From: Pseudomonas sp. B21-056
GTDB lineage: Bacteria; Pseudomonadota; Gammaproteobacteria; Pseudomonadales; Pseudomonadaceae
Direction: 5' to 3'
DNA length: 64,000 nt
NCBI RefSeq assembly: GCF_026016325.1
Contig: NZ_CP087203.1
Location: 4,154,001-4,218,000 of the forward strand
The position numbers were made by a program, and so were the translations under genes. The notes beneath the pieces were generated by a model that saw only the letters and a list, made by a program, of their open reading frames with translations, searched no databases and was not told the origin of the DNA. Position 1 is the first letter of the stretch. The number at the start of each line of letters is the position of its first letter. Below are positions 1-8,736 of the stretch, in pieces.

Positions 1-1
1 C

Positions 2-1012
2 TTTCGCTCGAAAGAAGCTGGCCAGGACGGCGAACTGTACGACCCGCAACGCTTTATCGTTGCCCGGCAAGACGCGACCTACGCCAACCCCTACGGCTTC
101 CCGGACCTCAGCATGTGCTTTTGGCCGGCGACCTTCATGAAAGGCGGCCTGAAGTTTTGGGTGCAGTTCACCGAGAAGTACGGCAGCCCGTGGGTCATCG
201 GCAAACACCCACGCGGCGCCAACGACGGCGAAACCGATTTGCTGCTCGATAGCCTGGAGGCCATGGTGCAGGACGCCGTTGCGGCCATCCCGGACGATTC
301 CAGCGTGCAGATTATCGAGGCGGCGGGCAAAGCCGGCAGCGCCGAGGTCTACCGTGAACTGCTGGAGTACTGCCGCAGCGAAATCAACGTGGCCATGCTC
401 GGGCAAAACCAGACCACCGAGAAGGACAGCAACCGCGCCAGCGCCACAGCCGGCGCCGAGGTCACCAAAGATATCCGCGACGGCGACGCCGGCATCGTTG
501 CCGCCGCGTTGAACGCCTGCATTCGCCTGGTCGTGGACCTCAACTTCGGCGCCGACGTCGCCGCGCCGCTGTATGAGTTGTGGGAACAGGAGGAAATCGA
601 CAAGACCCTGGCCCAGCGCGACAAGGCATTGACCGAGTCCGGCGTGAAGTTCACCGACGCGTACTGGAAGCGCACCTACAACCTGCAGGACGGTGATCTC
701 GCAACGGCGCCGACCGCCGCTGACTCGCCGGACTTCGCCGAGGCAACCGTGCGGCCGCTGCTGGACCAGATCGCCCTCGATCAGGCCATCAATGGCCTGC
801 CCGCCGAAGTGCTGCAACAACAGGCCGAACAGGCCGCGGCCCCGTTCATTGAAGCGCTGCAGCGCGCCCGCGATGGCTCAGAGGCCCTCGGCCTGTTAGC
901 CGAGGCGTTCCCGCAAATGGATGACCAAGCGCTCCAGGAGCAGCTCGCCAATCTGTTGTTCATCGCCGATACCTGGGGCCGCCTGAGCGCCCGCGCCGAC
1001 CGGGAGGACTGA
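2..1012 (+). CDS. Mu gp29-like phage portal protein (DUF935), 5' truncated
   Basis: The frame is open from the first bases of the window, so the N-terminus lies outside. The visible 336 residues match the C-terminal part of the DUF935 portal family of Mu-like phages, including a YDPQRFIVAR stretch and the LGQNQTTEKDSNRAS segment. The portal forms the dodecameric ring at the capsid vertex through which DNA enters. The next gene starts 1 base after the stop, as expected for portal followed by the gpF-like minor head protein. The assignment is from recognised family features and gene order. Confidence 0.88.
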   Translation, partial: FRSKEAGQDGELYDPQRFIVARQDATYANPYGFPDLSMCFWPATFMKGGLKFWVQFTEKYGSPWVIGKHPRGANDGETDLLLDSLEAMVQDAVAAIPDDSSVQIIEAAGKAGSAEVYRELLEYCRSEINVAMLGQNQTTEKDSNRASATAGAEVTKDIRDGDAGIVAAALNACIRLVVDLNFGADVAAPLYELWEQEEIDKTLAQRDKALTESGVKFTDAYWKRTYNLQDGDLATAPTAADSPDFAEATVRPLLDQIALDQAINGLPAEVLQQQAEQAAAPFIEALQRARDGSEALGLLAEAFPQMDDQALQEQLANLLFIADTWGRLSARADRED

Positions 1013-1013
1013 C

Positions 1014-1844
1014 ATGGCCGCCGCAGAGAAGCGCCTCAACCCGGCCGACCTCAAAACCGTCTTCGGACTTGAGCCGGCGAAGGCCATTGCCTACCTCAAG
1101 TTCAAGGGCTACGCGGTCACCTGGAATTGGCAAGACATGCTCGACCAGGCGCATGACCAGGCCTTCACCGTGGCGAAGGCCATGCGCCTCGATCTGTTGT
1201 CTGATATTCGGGCCGCACTGGAAGCTGCGCTGCAGAACGGCCAAACCCTCAAACAGTTCACCGCAAACATGCAGCCGACCCTGGAAGCCCAAGGCTGGTG
1301 GGGGCAACAGGTCATTGTGGACAGCGACGGCGTCGGGGAACTGGTGCAACTCGGCAGCCCGCGCCGGCTCAAGACGATTTATCAGACCAACCTGCAAAGC
1401 GCCTACATGGCCGGCCGCAAGGCCGACATGGAGCAGACTGCCGACACGCACCCGTATTGGATGTACGTCTCCATTCTGGACGGCAAGACCCGGCCAAGCC
1501 ACCGGGCGCTCCACGGCCAGGTGTTCCGCCACGATGACCCCATCTGGTCGGCGATCTTCCCGCCCAACGGCTTCAACTGCCGTTGCCGCGTGGTCGCTTT
1601 GACCGAGGTGGCCGTCAAGCGCCGGGGCCTCACCGTCGTATCGAGCGCGGGGCGGATGTTCACCGAAACTGTCGAGACCGGAATAGACAAACGTACCGGC
1701 GAAATCAGAACGGCCACGGTCACCGGCCTGCGCACTACCGCCGCCGAGGGCCGGGCGACCACCTTCCGCACCGATCCGGGCTTCAACCACGCGCCGGGCG
1801 CCGGTTTGGCCGAGGCGTTGAAACGCAAAGAAGCGGCCGCATAG
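1014..1844 (+). CDS. Mu gpF-like minor head / head morphogenesis protein
   Basis: A 276-residue protein of the phage Mu F-like family (SPP1 gp7 relatives), a minor capsid component that accompanies the portal during head assembly. The diagnostic C-terminal half is present: GKTRPSHRALHG at residues 157-168 and PPNGFNCRCRV at 183-193. It follows the portal by one base and is followed within 10 bases by the gpG-like gene, matching Mu order (29, 30, 31). It is clearly not a shadow, since the opposite-strand frame is an antisense artefact of high GC. Confidence 0.9.
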   Translation: MAAAEKRLNPADLKTVFGLEPAKAIAYLKFKGYAVTWNWQDMLDQAHDQAFTVAKAMRLDLLSDIRAALEAALQNGQTLKQFTANMQPTLEAQGWWGQQVIVDSDGVGELVQLGSPRRLKTIYQTNLQSAYMAGRKADMEQTADTHPYWMYVSILDGKTRPSHRALHGQVFRHDDPIWSAIFPPNGFNCRCRVVALTEVAVKRRGLTVVSSAGRMFTETVETGIDKRTGEIRTATVTGLRTTAAEGRATTFRTDPGFNHAPGAGLAEALKRKEAAA

Positions 1845-1853
1845 GAGCACAAC

Positions 1854-2330
1854 ATGTTCACCGTTGAGTTGGATCACCAGCGCCTGCAGGACGCGTTGCG
1901 CAAAGTCGAATGGGCCGTCGGCGAACTGGCGCCGTTGATGCGCGGCATTGCCGCCGAGCTGCTCAGCCAAACAGAGGAAAACTTTGAGAACGAGGGGCGG
2001 CCAGACTGGGCCGACCTGTCGGACACAACTACCGAGCGCCGGGCGAAAAGCGGCAACTGGCCCGGCCAGATGTTGCAAATCAGCGCCGCCGGGTTGGCGG
2101 CCTCGGTCACCAGCCTCGCAACCGACAGCTCAGCGCTGGTCGGCAGCAACAAACCCTACGCGGCGATGATGCACTTCGGTGGGGAGAAATCCGACTTCCC
2201 TCACCTGTGGGGTGATATTCCGGGGCGGCCATTCTTGCCTATGGACGTAGAAGGTGTGATCCAGCCCGAAGTAGAGGAAGCGATCCTTGAGCTGGCTCTC
2301 ATGCATCTAGAACGAGCGGCCCGTACCTAG
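1854..2330 (+). CDS. Mu gpG-like virion morphogenesis protein
   Basis: A 158-residue protein resembling the phage virion morphogenesis (Mu gpG) family, thought to act at the head-tail connection or tail completion. Family-like features are FENEGRPDWADLS near residue 42 and the C-terminal DIPGRPFLPMD segment near residue 122. The start has a GGAGCACAAC leader. It closes the first block of head genes; the next phage gene in Mu order (the protease) is displaced by about 1.4 kb of lower-GC cargo. Confidence 0.85.
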   Translation: MFTVELDHQRLQDALRKVEWAVGELAPLMRGIAAELLSQTEENFENEGRPDWADLSDTTTERRAKSGNWPGQMLQISAAGLAASVTSLATDSSALVGSNKPYAAMMHFGGEKSDFPHLWGDIPGRPFLPMDVEGVIQPEVEEAILELALMHLERAART

Positions 2331-2441
2331 CCCTTGAGGCCGTCGTAGAGACGAAGCAGCGTGATTCCCTTGAAGAGGCTCGAAAAAACGTTGTAAAGGC
2401 TTTATAAAGCGATCTCCTGCATGTTTTACAAGGAGATTCAC

Positions 2442-2840
2442 ATGCCAGTTGAAGGTTTCCACTCAGAATGGTTTACGGTTGGTAAGCACCGCGTACTCCT
2501 TGAAGCTCGAGCAAGCTTCCCTGATGAGGATCACAAATTCATTGCGGCGGTGATTGCCAAAGCTCTGGATCACAATACTGAACGTGCGCGACTCGTTAGG
2601 ATTTTTTTTGACGACAAGGCGTGCGTGTACAGCATCCATATCGCCACGACAGATCAGACTGATAAACAGCTGGAAGATAGGTTAACCGAAATCGTGCAAT
2701 CCATTTACGCGTCGGGTAGTTACTACTGTGAGATTGAGGTGGTGGAGGAAGGAAATGAGTCCTCTGATCACTATCACCACATGGAACATCTGAGTGTTAG
2801 TGCCGGCGTAGCAACAGACCGTTGGGCACCCAAGACTTAG
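2442..2840 (+). CDS. hypothetical prophage cargo protein A1
   Basis: A 132-residue soluble protein of unrecognised family. I chose the ATG at 2442 because AAGGAG ends six bases before it; the ATG at 2421 has no ribosome site. The sequence is mixed alpha/beta with a His-rich tail (HYHHMEH). Base composition is clearly lower in GC than the flanking head genes, which suggests separate acquisition. It sits between the G-like and I-like genes, which are adjacent in Mu, and its 3' end overlaps the extended frame of the next cargo gene. No function can be assigned. Confidence 0.6.
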   Translation: MPVEGFHSEWFTVGKHRVLLEARASFPDEDHKFIAAVIAKALDHNTERARLVRIFFDDKACVYSIHIATTDQTDKQLEDRLTEIVQSIYASGSYYCEIEVVEEGNESSDHYHHMEHLSVSAGVATDRWAPKT

Positions 2841-2905
2841 TGGCTTTCCTCTGTTGCGGTTCGCTAGAGCCGCAACTTAATCAAGTAGAACCTCAGAGAA
2901 CAAAA

Positions 2906-3706
2906 ATGGACGATTTTGATGGAAGCCACCTCAAAAAATATCTGAACTCGGCCGATGAGACCTCTACGGAAATTTTGGCAGCAAAGCCTGGAATTTTATT
3001 GCTTGCCGGTGAATGCGTAGAATTGATCCAAGGACTGATTCAATCCTGTGAGATAAACCTCGCAGCAAGATCACTAGCGGCAAACTCTCTATTTGTCTAT
3101 CTGGCAGGTATCCGCATCGCCTTGTCGGGACACCCCGCAGCGGTATCAATTCCTCTGCGAACGTCGTTGGAATCGGCCTGCTATGCCTTGTTGGTTGTGC
3201 GTAACGAAAGCTTAGTGAACACATGGCTGTGTAGGCATAGAAGTGAAAAGGATCTTAAGGCTCAAAAAAAGGCCTTTGCAGCAGCGGTACCCACGGCAGC
3301 TGCATTTATAGAGAAAATTGATTCTGATGCGGCGATGCTAATCAAGGCGTTGTATGAGGCCGCTATAGATTTTGGAGGTCATCCCAACCCCAGAGCTATG
3401 CAGGGGCACGTGATGGTCAACGAAAGCAATGACGAATTAATCGACTTTGGATGTTTATACGGTTGGGGGACTTATACGGGCGGAAGTCTTACTCAATGTG
3501 TCGAATTTGGAATCGCCATTGCCGTCCTCTTAGCCGCAACCGTCGAGGATCATCCGTTATTTCGACCTTCTAGTACCGTGCTGGGAGAGCTAATGAGGCG
3601 CAAAAATGAATTTGCTGAGCAGATAAACGGCTCCCCTATTCAATACGGTGAAGATATGTACAACAAACTAGACCCAGTCTGGAAGCCACTCTTTAAACCC
3701 GATTAA
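2906..3706 (+). CDS. hypothetical prophage cargo protein A2
   Basis: A 266-residue, mostly helical protein that I do not recognise with confidence. The frame opens at a GTG at 2822, but the ATG at 2906, after CAGAGAACAAAA, gives a protein that does not overlap cargo gene A1 and begins MDDFDGSHLKKY. A segment RTSLESACYALLVV resembles the helical cores of DUF5677-type proteins, a weak similarity. The last codons (Phe-Lys-Pro-Asp-stop) lie inside the 20-bp element at 3691-3710 that recurs beside the two other cargo loci. Low GC suggests horizontal gain. Confidence 0.6.
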   Translation: MDDFDGSHLKKYLNSADETSTEILAAKPGILLLAGECVELIQGLIQSCEINLAARSLAANSLFVYLAGIRIALSGHPAAVSIPLRTSLESACYALLVVRNESLVNTWLCRHRSEKDLKAQKKAFAAAVPTAAAFIEKIDSDAAMLIKALYEAAIDFGGHPNPRAMQGHVMVNESNDELIDFGCLYGWGTYTGGSLTQCVEFGIAIAVLLAATVEDHPLFRPSSTVLGELMRRKNEFAEQINGSPIQYGEDMYNKLDPVWKPLFKPD

Positions 3707-3710
3707 AAGC
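3691..3710 (+). promoter_or_regulatory. 20-bp conserved palindromic element, copy 1 (upstream of the I-like protease)
   Basis: CTTTAAACCCGATTAAAAGC. The same 20-mer with at most two changes occurs at 9691 and 16820, always in this orientation, directly to the right of a cargo locus and 31 to 76 bases before a phage structural gene. Its arms (CTTTnAA and TTnAAAG around five bases) form an interrupted palindrome, like a dimeric activator site. Mu has the C-activated late promoter P-I at this place, before gene I. I see no clear -10 box. Role is inferred. Confidence 0.6.
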
Positions 3711-3765
3711 CCTAGGCCACGCATTCGTCCAGTCTGTGCGCATCACCTCCACGCAGCGCACAGCC

Positions 3766-4785
3766 ATGAAACCACTGCACATCTTCAAACCCGGCACGCA
3801 CACCGCCATGAGCGGCGCCAGCTTCGAATTCAGCGAATCCGACCTGGCCGCAACCGTAGCCGCGTATGACCCGGCGCTGCACGAAGCCCCGATGGTCATC
3901 GGCCACCCCAAGCACGACGCGCCGGCCGCCGGTTGGATCAAGTCACTGACTGCCACCGCCCAAGGCCTGATCGCCGAGCCGCAGCAGGTCGACGCCGCCT
4001 TCGCCGAGCAGGTGGCCAAGGGCAGCTACAAAAAAATCTCCGCCTCCTTCTACCACCCCGACGCCGCCAACAACCCGGCGCCCGGCGTGTATTACCTGCG
4101 CCACGTCGGCTTTCTCGGCGCCCAACCGCCGGCCGTGAAGGGCCTGCGCCCCATTGAACTGGCCGACGGCGAGGAAGGCGTTATCGAGTTCGGCGATTAC
4201 GGCCACGAACTCAACTCCGACATGTGGCGCCGTTTCCGCGAATGGCTGATCGGCAAATTCGACAAAGAAACAGCCGACCAGGTGTCCCCATCGTGGGCCA
4301 TCGACAGCCTCGCCGAAATCGCCCGGCAACCCGAGCAAACCCAACAAACCGCTTTCGCTGAACCCACCCGCGCCGCCGAGGAACCCGTCGTGAACGAGCA
4401 AGAAAAAGCCGCCCTGGAGGCGGAGAACAAACGCCTGAAAGCTGACATCGCCAAGCGTGACAAGGCCGCCCGCGAATCGGCCCAGGAAAAGATCCACGCC
4501 GCGAATGTCGAGTACGCCGAACAACTGGTCGCGGTGGGCATGAAGCCGGTTCACGCCCCGGTTGTGATTGCCGCCCTGGACTACGCCGACTCCAGCGAAA
4601 CCCCGTTGGAGTTCGGCGAAGAGGACGCCCGCGAGCCGTTGAGCGACGGCCTGAAGGCGATCTTTAGCGACCTGGCCGGCGGCGTGAGCTTCGCCGAGGT
4701 GGCTACCAAGTCCCGGGCCGGCAAGGCCGTCAACGAATCCACCAACCCCCTGCTGGCTGACGCTGAAGCCCGCGCCCAACGATAG
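3766..4785 (+). CDS. Mu I-like prohead protease / scaffold protein
   Basis: A 339-residue protein of the Mu-like prophage I family, a capsid maturation protease with a C-terminal scaffold. The N-terminus MKPLHIFKPGTH, the segment GSYKKISASFYHP (residues about 87-99, containing the candidate nucleophile serine) and HVGFLGAQPPAVKGL fit the family. Residues about 215-255 are a charged coiled coil rich in Glu and Lys, suitable for the scaffold. A GTG at 3736 would add ten residues, but the ATG at 3766 gives the family-like start. It follows element copy 1 by 55 bases. Confidence 0.87.
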   Translation: MKPLHIFKPGTHTAMSGASFEFSESDLAATVAAYDPALHEAPMVIGHPKHDAPAAGWIKSLTATAQGLIAEPQQVDAAFAEQVAKGSYKKISASFYHPDAANNPAPGVYYLRHVGFLGAQPPAVKGLRPIELADGEEGVIEFGDYGHELNSDMWRRFREWLIGKFDKETADQVSPSWAIDSLAEIARQPEQTQQTAFAEPTRAAEEPVVNEQEKAALEAENKRLKADIAKRDKAARESAQEKIHAANVEYAEQLVAVGMKPVHAPVVIAALDYADSSETPLEFGEEDAREPLSDGLKAIFSDLAGGVSFAEVATKSRAGKAVNESTNPLLADAEARAQR

Positions 4786-4793
4786 GAGGCCCC

Positions 4794-5162
4794 ATGGCCA
4801 CGTTTAACCAGCCCAAAGACTTGGGCGATTTGCTGCTGGTCGAGGTCAGCCCCGGCTGGACCAAGGAAAAAGCAACGCTGCTGGCCGGAACTGACTACCC
4901 GCTCGGGCAAGTGCTGGCCAAGGTGTCCGGCAAGTATCAGGTGCTCGATCCAGCCGGCGCTGACGGGGCCGAAAAGGCGGCGGCCGTGCTGGGCGAACCC
5001 GTTGACGCAACAGCGGGCGATAAGCCCGGCGTAGTCATCGCACGCGGCGCCGTTGTAGCGCTTGCCGAACTCGCATGGCCGGCCGGGATCACCGAGCCCC
5101 AAAAAACCACCGCCCTGGACGAACTCAATGCCCTTGGCATCGTCGCCCGTGCGGCCCTCTGA
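4794..5162 (+). CDS. head decoration protein (lambda gpD-like)
   Basis: A 122-residue protein matching the lambda D-like head decoration family, trimers of which stabilise expanded capsids. It begins MATFNQPKDLGDLLLVEV and has the alternating Gly/Ala-rich beta pattern (VLGEPVDATAGDKPGVVIARGAVV is the recognisable core, residues about 65-90). The start is preceded by AGGAGGCCC. It lies 8 bases after the protease and 14 before the major capsid gene, a standard protease-decoration-capsid arrangement that differs from Mu itself, which lacks a D protein. Confidence 0.85.
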   Translation: MATFNQPKDLGDLLLVEVSPGWTKEKATLLAGTDYPLGQVLAKVSGKYQVLDPAGADGAEKAAAVLGEPVDATAGDKPGVVIARGAVVALAELAWPAGITEPQKTTALDELNALGIVARAAL

Positions 5163-5176
5163 GTCAGGAGTACCCC

Positions 5177-6157
5177 ATGAATCTGCAAGATATGTTCAGC
5201 GTCGCCAACCTCACCGCCGCCGTTAACAAACTCCCGGCGATCCCCGGCAAAGTCGGCGCCATGGGCTTGTTCGAAGAAAAAGGCGTGACCAGCACCAGCG
5301 TTGTCATCGACGAACGCGAGGGCCGCCTGGTGCTGGTGCCCAACACTTCGCGCAATGACGACCCCGCACCCGTCAAAGGCGGCAAGCGCAAGCGCCGCAG
5401 CTTCGAAACCCTGCACCTCCCGGTAAGCCGGCCGATCCTGCCGAGCCAGTTGCAGGGCATTGCCGCGTTCGGCCAGGAAAGCACCACCGCGCCGGTAGCC
5501 GCCGTGATCAACGACAACCTGCAGGAGCTGAAAAACAGCGTCGAAGCCACCCGCGAATTTCAACGGGTCGGCGCATTGCGGGGCAAGCTGCTGGACGCGG
5601 ACGGCTCGGTGCTGTTCGACCTGTTTGACGAGTTTAACGTTGAGCAAAAGAAAATCACGGTGGCGCTCGGCAACGCCGGGACCAACGTGCGCAAGGCCTG
5701 CCTGGATGCAAAGCGCTACGCCGAGTCCAAACTGGGCGGCGTGATGGTCACCGGGTTCCGCTCTTTTTGCGGGCCGGACTGGTTCGACGCCTTCACCGAT
5801 CACGCGAAGGTCAAGGACGCTTTTGCGCACTACCAGGAAGCCCAAGACCGTATCGGCGGCGATATGCGTTCCGGCTTCACCTTCGGCGGCATCGAATTCA
5901 TCGAGTACGACGTTACCGTCAGCGGCCAACGTTTCATTCCGGCCGACATCGCTCAAGTGTTCCCGATGGCCCGTGGCGTGTTCCGTATGTTCAACGCCCC
6001 GGCCAACTACAACGAAACGGTCAACACGTTAGGGCAGCCGTTCTACAGCAAGGCCGAGGAACGCAAGATGGGCAAAGGCTGGGACCTGGAAGCCCAGGCA
6101 AACCCGTTGGCCATGTGCCTGTTCCCAGAAGCCCTGGTCGAGATGAAGGCAGGCTGA
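5177..6157 (+). CDS. major capsid protein, lambda gpE family
   Basis: A 326-residue protein of the phage major capsid protein E family, the shell subunit with an HK97-type fold. Family signals include MNLQDMFSVANLTAAVNKLP at the N-terminus, the GKRKRRSFETLHLP loop, and the C-terminal EERKMGKGWDLEAQANPLA. The frame extends upstream to 5075, but CAGGAG at 5165-5170 places the start at the ATG at 5177. Pairing with a D-like decoration protein shows a lambda-type shell inside a Mu-type genome. Confidence 0.9.
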   Translation: MNLQDMFSVANLTAAVNKLPAIPGKVGAMGLFEEKGVTSTSVVIDEREGRLVLVPNTSRNDDPAPVKGGKRKRRSFETLHLPVSRPILPSQLQGIAAFGQESTTAPVAAVINDNLQELKNSVEATREFQRVGALRGKLLDADGSVLFDLFDEFNVEQKKITVALGNAGTNVRKACLDAKRYAESKLGGVMVTGFRSFCGPDWFDAFTDHAKVKDAFAHYQEAQDRIGGDMRSGFTFGGIEFIEYDVTVSGQRFIPADIAQVFPMARGVFRMFNAPANYNETVNTLGQPFYSKAEERKMGKGWDLEAQANPLAMCLFPEALVEMKAG

Positions 6158-6160
6158 CCC

Positions 6161-6592
6161 ATGCGCTACTGCACCCGCGCCGACATCGGTAACGCCATCC
6201 CGGAGATGACACTAATTCAGCTCTCCAACGATGATCCGGCCGCCATGTCACCCAACGAGAACGTGATCGAGGACGGCGTGCGGCAGGCGGAAGAGCTGGT
6301 GGATGGCTACCTTCGGGGCCGCTACAACCTACCGCTCGATCCGGTGCCGACCGTTTTGCGAGATGCGGTGGTCTACCTGGCACGGCATTGGTTGTACCAG
6401 CGTCGCCCCGAGGGCGCGTTGCCCGACGCGGTGAAGGACAGCCGCAAGGACACTGTCAAGCTGTTGGAGAGCATTCGCGACGGCGTTGTCACCTTGGGCA
6501 TGCCCTCGGGCCACGCCGCGCCGGAACCGGGCGAGATTCGCGTTCGTGCACGCCGCCAGCAGTTCGGCCGCGATCTTTGGGAGCGGTATTGA
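6161..6592 (+). CDS. Mu gp36-like head-tail connector (DUF1320)
   Basis: A 143-residue protein of the DUF1320 family (Mu gp36), probably an adaptor at the head-tail joint. It starts MRYCTRADIGNAIPEMTLIQL and carries the typical EELVDGYLRGRYNLPLDP segment followed by a helix containing YLARHWLY. It follows the capsid gene by 3 bases and its stop overlaps the next start (TGATG), suggesting coupled translation. Confidence 0.88.
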   Translation: MRYCTRADIGNAIPEMTLIQLSNDDPAAMSPNENVIEDGVRQAEELVDGYLRGRYNLPLDPVPTVLRDAVVYLARHWLYQRRPEGALPDAVKDSRKDTVKLLESIRDGVVTLGMPSGHAAPEPGEIRVRARRQQFGRDLWERY

Positions 6593-7074
6593 TGATTCCA
6601 CCCAAAACCCAAACCGAGCAGCTGCTCGATGCAATCCGTAACCGCCTGCAGGAGCACTTCGGCAACGGGCTGACGGTCGAGCTGTTCCCCGAGAACCCGG
6701 CGGGATATCGCCTGAATCACCCACGTGGGGCGATCTTGCTGGCTTACGGGAAATCGACCTTCGGCGGCTCCGAGGCCGGCGACTCGATGTTCCAGGCACG
6801 CAACATTGTCCTCCGATTGACCCTGGTGTTTCGCCAGCTCAACGGCAAGGACGGCGTGATCAGCTACCTCGACCAGATCCGCGCCTGCCTGACGGGATGG
6901 TTCGCGCCGCACTGTGATCAGGCCTGTCGGCCCGTAGCCGAGCAGTTTATTGGCCAGGTAGCCGGCCTTTGGCAATACGGCCAGGACTACGCCATTCGCG
7001 CCACTCAATTGCAGACCATGGCGCCCGCCGGCGGGCCTCCGCTTTCTCAAACTCGTTTCGAGGACAACTCATGA
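6592..7074 (+). CDS. gp37-like phage protein (tail terminator/connector)
   Basis: A 160-residue protein resembling the Gp37 family found after DUF1320 in Mu-like phages, which probably acts in tail termination or head-tail joining. The ATG at 6592 overlaps the preceding stop and gives MIPPKTQTEQLLDAIRNRL. A central beta segment (ARNIVLRLTLVFRQLNG) and FIGQVAGLWQYGQDYAI near the C-terminus are typical. The longer upstream frame is discarded because it overlaps the DUF1320 gene throughout. Confidence 0.78.
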   Translation: MIPPKTQTEQLLDAIRNRLQEHFGNGLTVELFPENPAGYRLNHPRGAILLAYGKSTFGGSEAGDSMFQARNIVLRLTLVFRQLNGKDGVISYLDQIRACLTGWFAPHCDQACRPVAEQFIGQVAGLWQYGQDYAIRATQLQTMAPAGGPPLSQTRFEDNS

Positions 7075-7322
7075 ACCTTACCCGCTACATCTACTCCGGC
7101 CCGCAAAGCGCCGCCTCCCTGCGGGTAGGCGACAAGCGCGAGCTGTTCGAAGCGCTGTTGCTCCCAGGGAAATCGGTGGAGCTGCCCGCTGACCACGAAT
7201 ACACCCAGGTATTGATCTCGCTCAAGCACCTGGCGCCGGCGCCGCCAGTTTCTGCGCCCGTAAGTCCGGCCGTGACCGAACCCTCCGAAACCAAAAAAGG
7301 AGCGAAACCCAATGGCAGCTAA
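7071..7322 (+). CDS. Mu gp38-like protein (DUF2635)
   Basis: An 83-residue protein with the N-terminal beta-rich core seen in DUF2635 (Mu gp38), position-conserved just before the tail sheath gene. The ATG at 7071 overlaps the end of the gp37-like gene (CTCATGA). The C-terminal 30 residues are Pro/Ala-rich and end in a basic tail (KKGAKPNGS), and the last codons overlap the sheath start by 11 bases. Its function in the virion is not established. Confidence 0.78.
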   Translation: MNLTRYIYSGPQSAASLRVGDKRELFEALLLPGKSVELPADHEYTQVLISLKHLAPAPPVSAPVSPAVTEPSETKKGAKPNGS

Positions 7323-8736
7323 TTATTTGCACGGGATTGAAACAATCGAAGTCGAACGCGGCCCTCGGGCTATTCAAGTGGTCAAGTCGGCAGTTATCGC
7401 CCTGGTCGGCACGGCGCCTATTGGCCCGGTCAACGAACTGACTTTGTCGCAGAACGATGCCGACGCCGCCCAGTTCGGTTCCCATCTCACCGGCTTCAGC
7501 ATTCCGGAAGCCTTGGAGGGCATCTACGACTTCGGCGCCGGCACGGTGCTGGTGGTCAACGTGCTCGATCCGGCTATTCACCGCACCAACGTGGCCGGCC
7601 AGGTGAAACAGTTCGGGGACAACGACCTGCTGCAGTTGGAACACGGCGCCCTGCAATCGCTGCAATTGAAGGCGGTTGAGGGAGTTGATGCGTATGTCCC
7701 GGACGTGGACTACACGGTGACCCTGCTCACCGGACGGGTGAAGCGCTTGGCTACAGGAAGTATCCCCGCCAACGCCCAAGTGTCAGCAGACTATACCTAC
7801 GCGGACCCAAGCAAGGTCACGCCCGCAGAGATCATTGGTGGCGTCACCATCGCCGGCCGACGTACTGGCCTGAAGGCGTTCCAGGACAGCTACAACCTGC
7901 TGGGCTTCTTCCCGAAGATCTTCACCGCGCCGGGGTTCAGTACGTTGAATTCGGTGAGCGTCGAGTTGATCGCCTCGGCCGAACAAGTCAGCGGCGTGGC
8001 TTACATCGACGCCCCAATCGGCACCACCGTTCAACAAGTCATCGCCGGGCGCGGCCCGGCCGGCGCTATCAACTTCAACACCAGCAGTGATCGTGTCCGC
8101 CTGTGCTACCCACACGTTAAGGTCTATGACGCCACGACCAACGGCGAGCGCCTGCAACCGCTTTCGATCCGGGCCGCCGGCCTGAGGGCCAAAGTCGATA
8201 ACGACAGCGGGTATTGGTGGAGCAGTTCCAACCAGGAGCTGATGGGCGTGATTGGCCTGGAGCGCCCATTGACGGCGCGGGTCGACGACCCGAACAGCGA
8301 GGTCAACCTGCTCAACGAAAACGGCATCACCACGGTGTTCAATTCGTTCGGCACCGGCCTGCGGCTTTGGGGCAACCGCACGGCGGCGTGGCCGACCGTG
8401 ACCCATATGCGCAACTTCGAGAATGTTCGGCGTACGAAGGACGTCGCAGACGAGTCGATCCGCTATAGCGCGCTGCAGTTCGTGGACATGCCCGTCAGCG
8501 AGTCGTTGCTTACCAGTATCACCGAAAGCGTCAATTTGTATTTCCGCAAATTGATCGGCGACGGCGCGCTGCTCGGGGGCGAATGCTGGTACGACCCGGC
8601 CCGTAACCCGCAAACCGAGTTGGAGCTGGGGCACGTTCTGTTCAACTACAAACTGGGCGTTCCGGTGCCGTTTGAGCGCGGCACCTTCGAAACTGAAATC
8701 ACCGGGGAATACCTGGTCAACTTGGGGGCCGCATAA
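7312..8736 (+). CDS. contractile tail sheath protein (Mu gpL-like)
   Basis: A 474-residue tail sheath protein. It starts MAANYLHGIETIEVERGPR and contains the sheath core with AVIALVGTAPIGP (residues about 25-37) and the C-terminal handshake region ENVRRTKDVADESIRYSALQ. The sheath contracts to drive the tube through the host envelope. It directly precedes the tube gene (no gap), the usual order of contractile-tail phages. GAAAGGAG-like signal (AAAAGGAGCG) lies before the start. Confidence 0.93.
   Translation: MAANYLHGIETIEVERGPRAIQVVKSAVIALVGTAPIGPVNELTLSQNDADAAQFGSHLTGFSIPEALEGIYDFGAGTVLVVNVLDPAIHRTNVAGQVKQFGDNDLLQLEHGALQSLQLKAVEGVDAYVPDVDYTVTLLTGRVKRLATGSIPANAQVSADYTYADPSKVTPAEIIGGVTIAGRRTGLKAFQDSYNLLGFFPKIFTAPGFSTLNSVSVELIASAEQVSGVAYIDAPIGTTVQQVIAGRGPAGAINFNTSSDRVRLCYPHVKVYDATTNGERLQPLSIRAAGLRAKVDNDSGYWWSSSNQELMGVIGLERPLTARVDDPNSEVNLLNENGITTVFNSFGTGLRLWGNRTAAWPTVTHMRNFENVRRTKDVADESIRYSALQFVDMPVSESLLTSITESVNLYFRKLIGDGALLGGECWYDPARNPQTELELGHVLFNYKLGVPVPFERGTFETEITGEYLVNLGAA

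Noticed and set aside
960..2078. Long reverse frames opposite the head genes (also 3943-4779 and 7783-9084)
   Set aside because: They are antisense shadows of high-GC virion genes with Arg/Gly/Ala-rich, featureless translations and no ribosome sites.
3691..3710. The 20-bp element as an intrinsic terminator of the cargo gene
   Set aside because: The arms are AT-rich and too weak for a terminator stem, there is no T run, and in the two other copies it is not at the 3' end of a gene.
5075..6157. Long form of the major capsid frame starting at 5075
   Set aside because: The extra codons overlap the decoration gene and lack family similarity. CAGGAG places the start at 5177.
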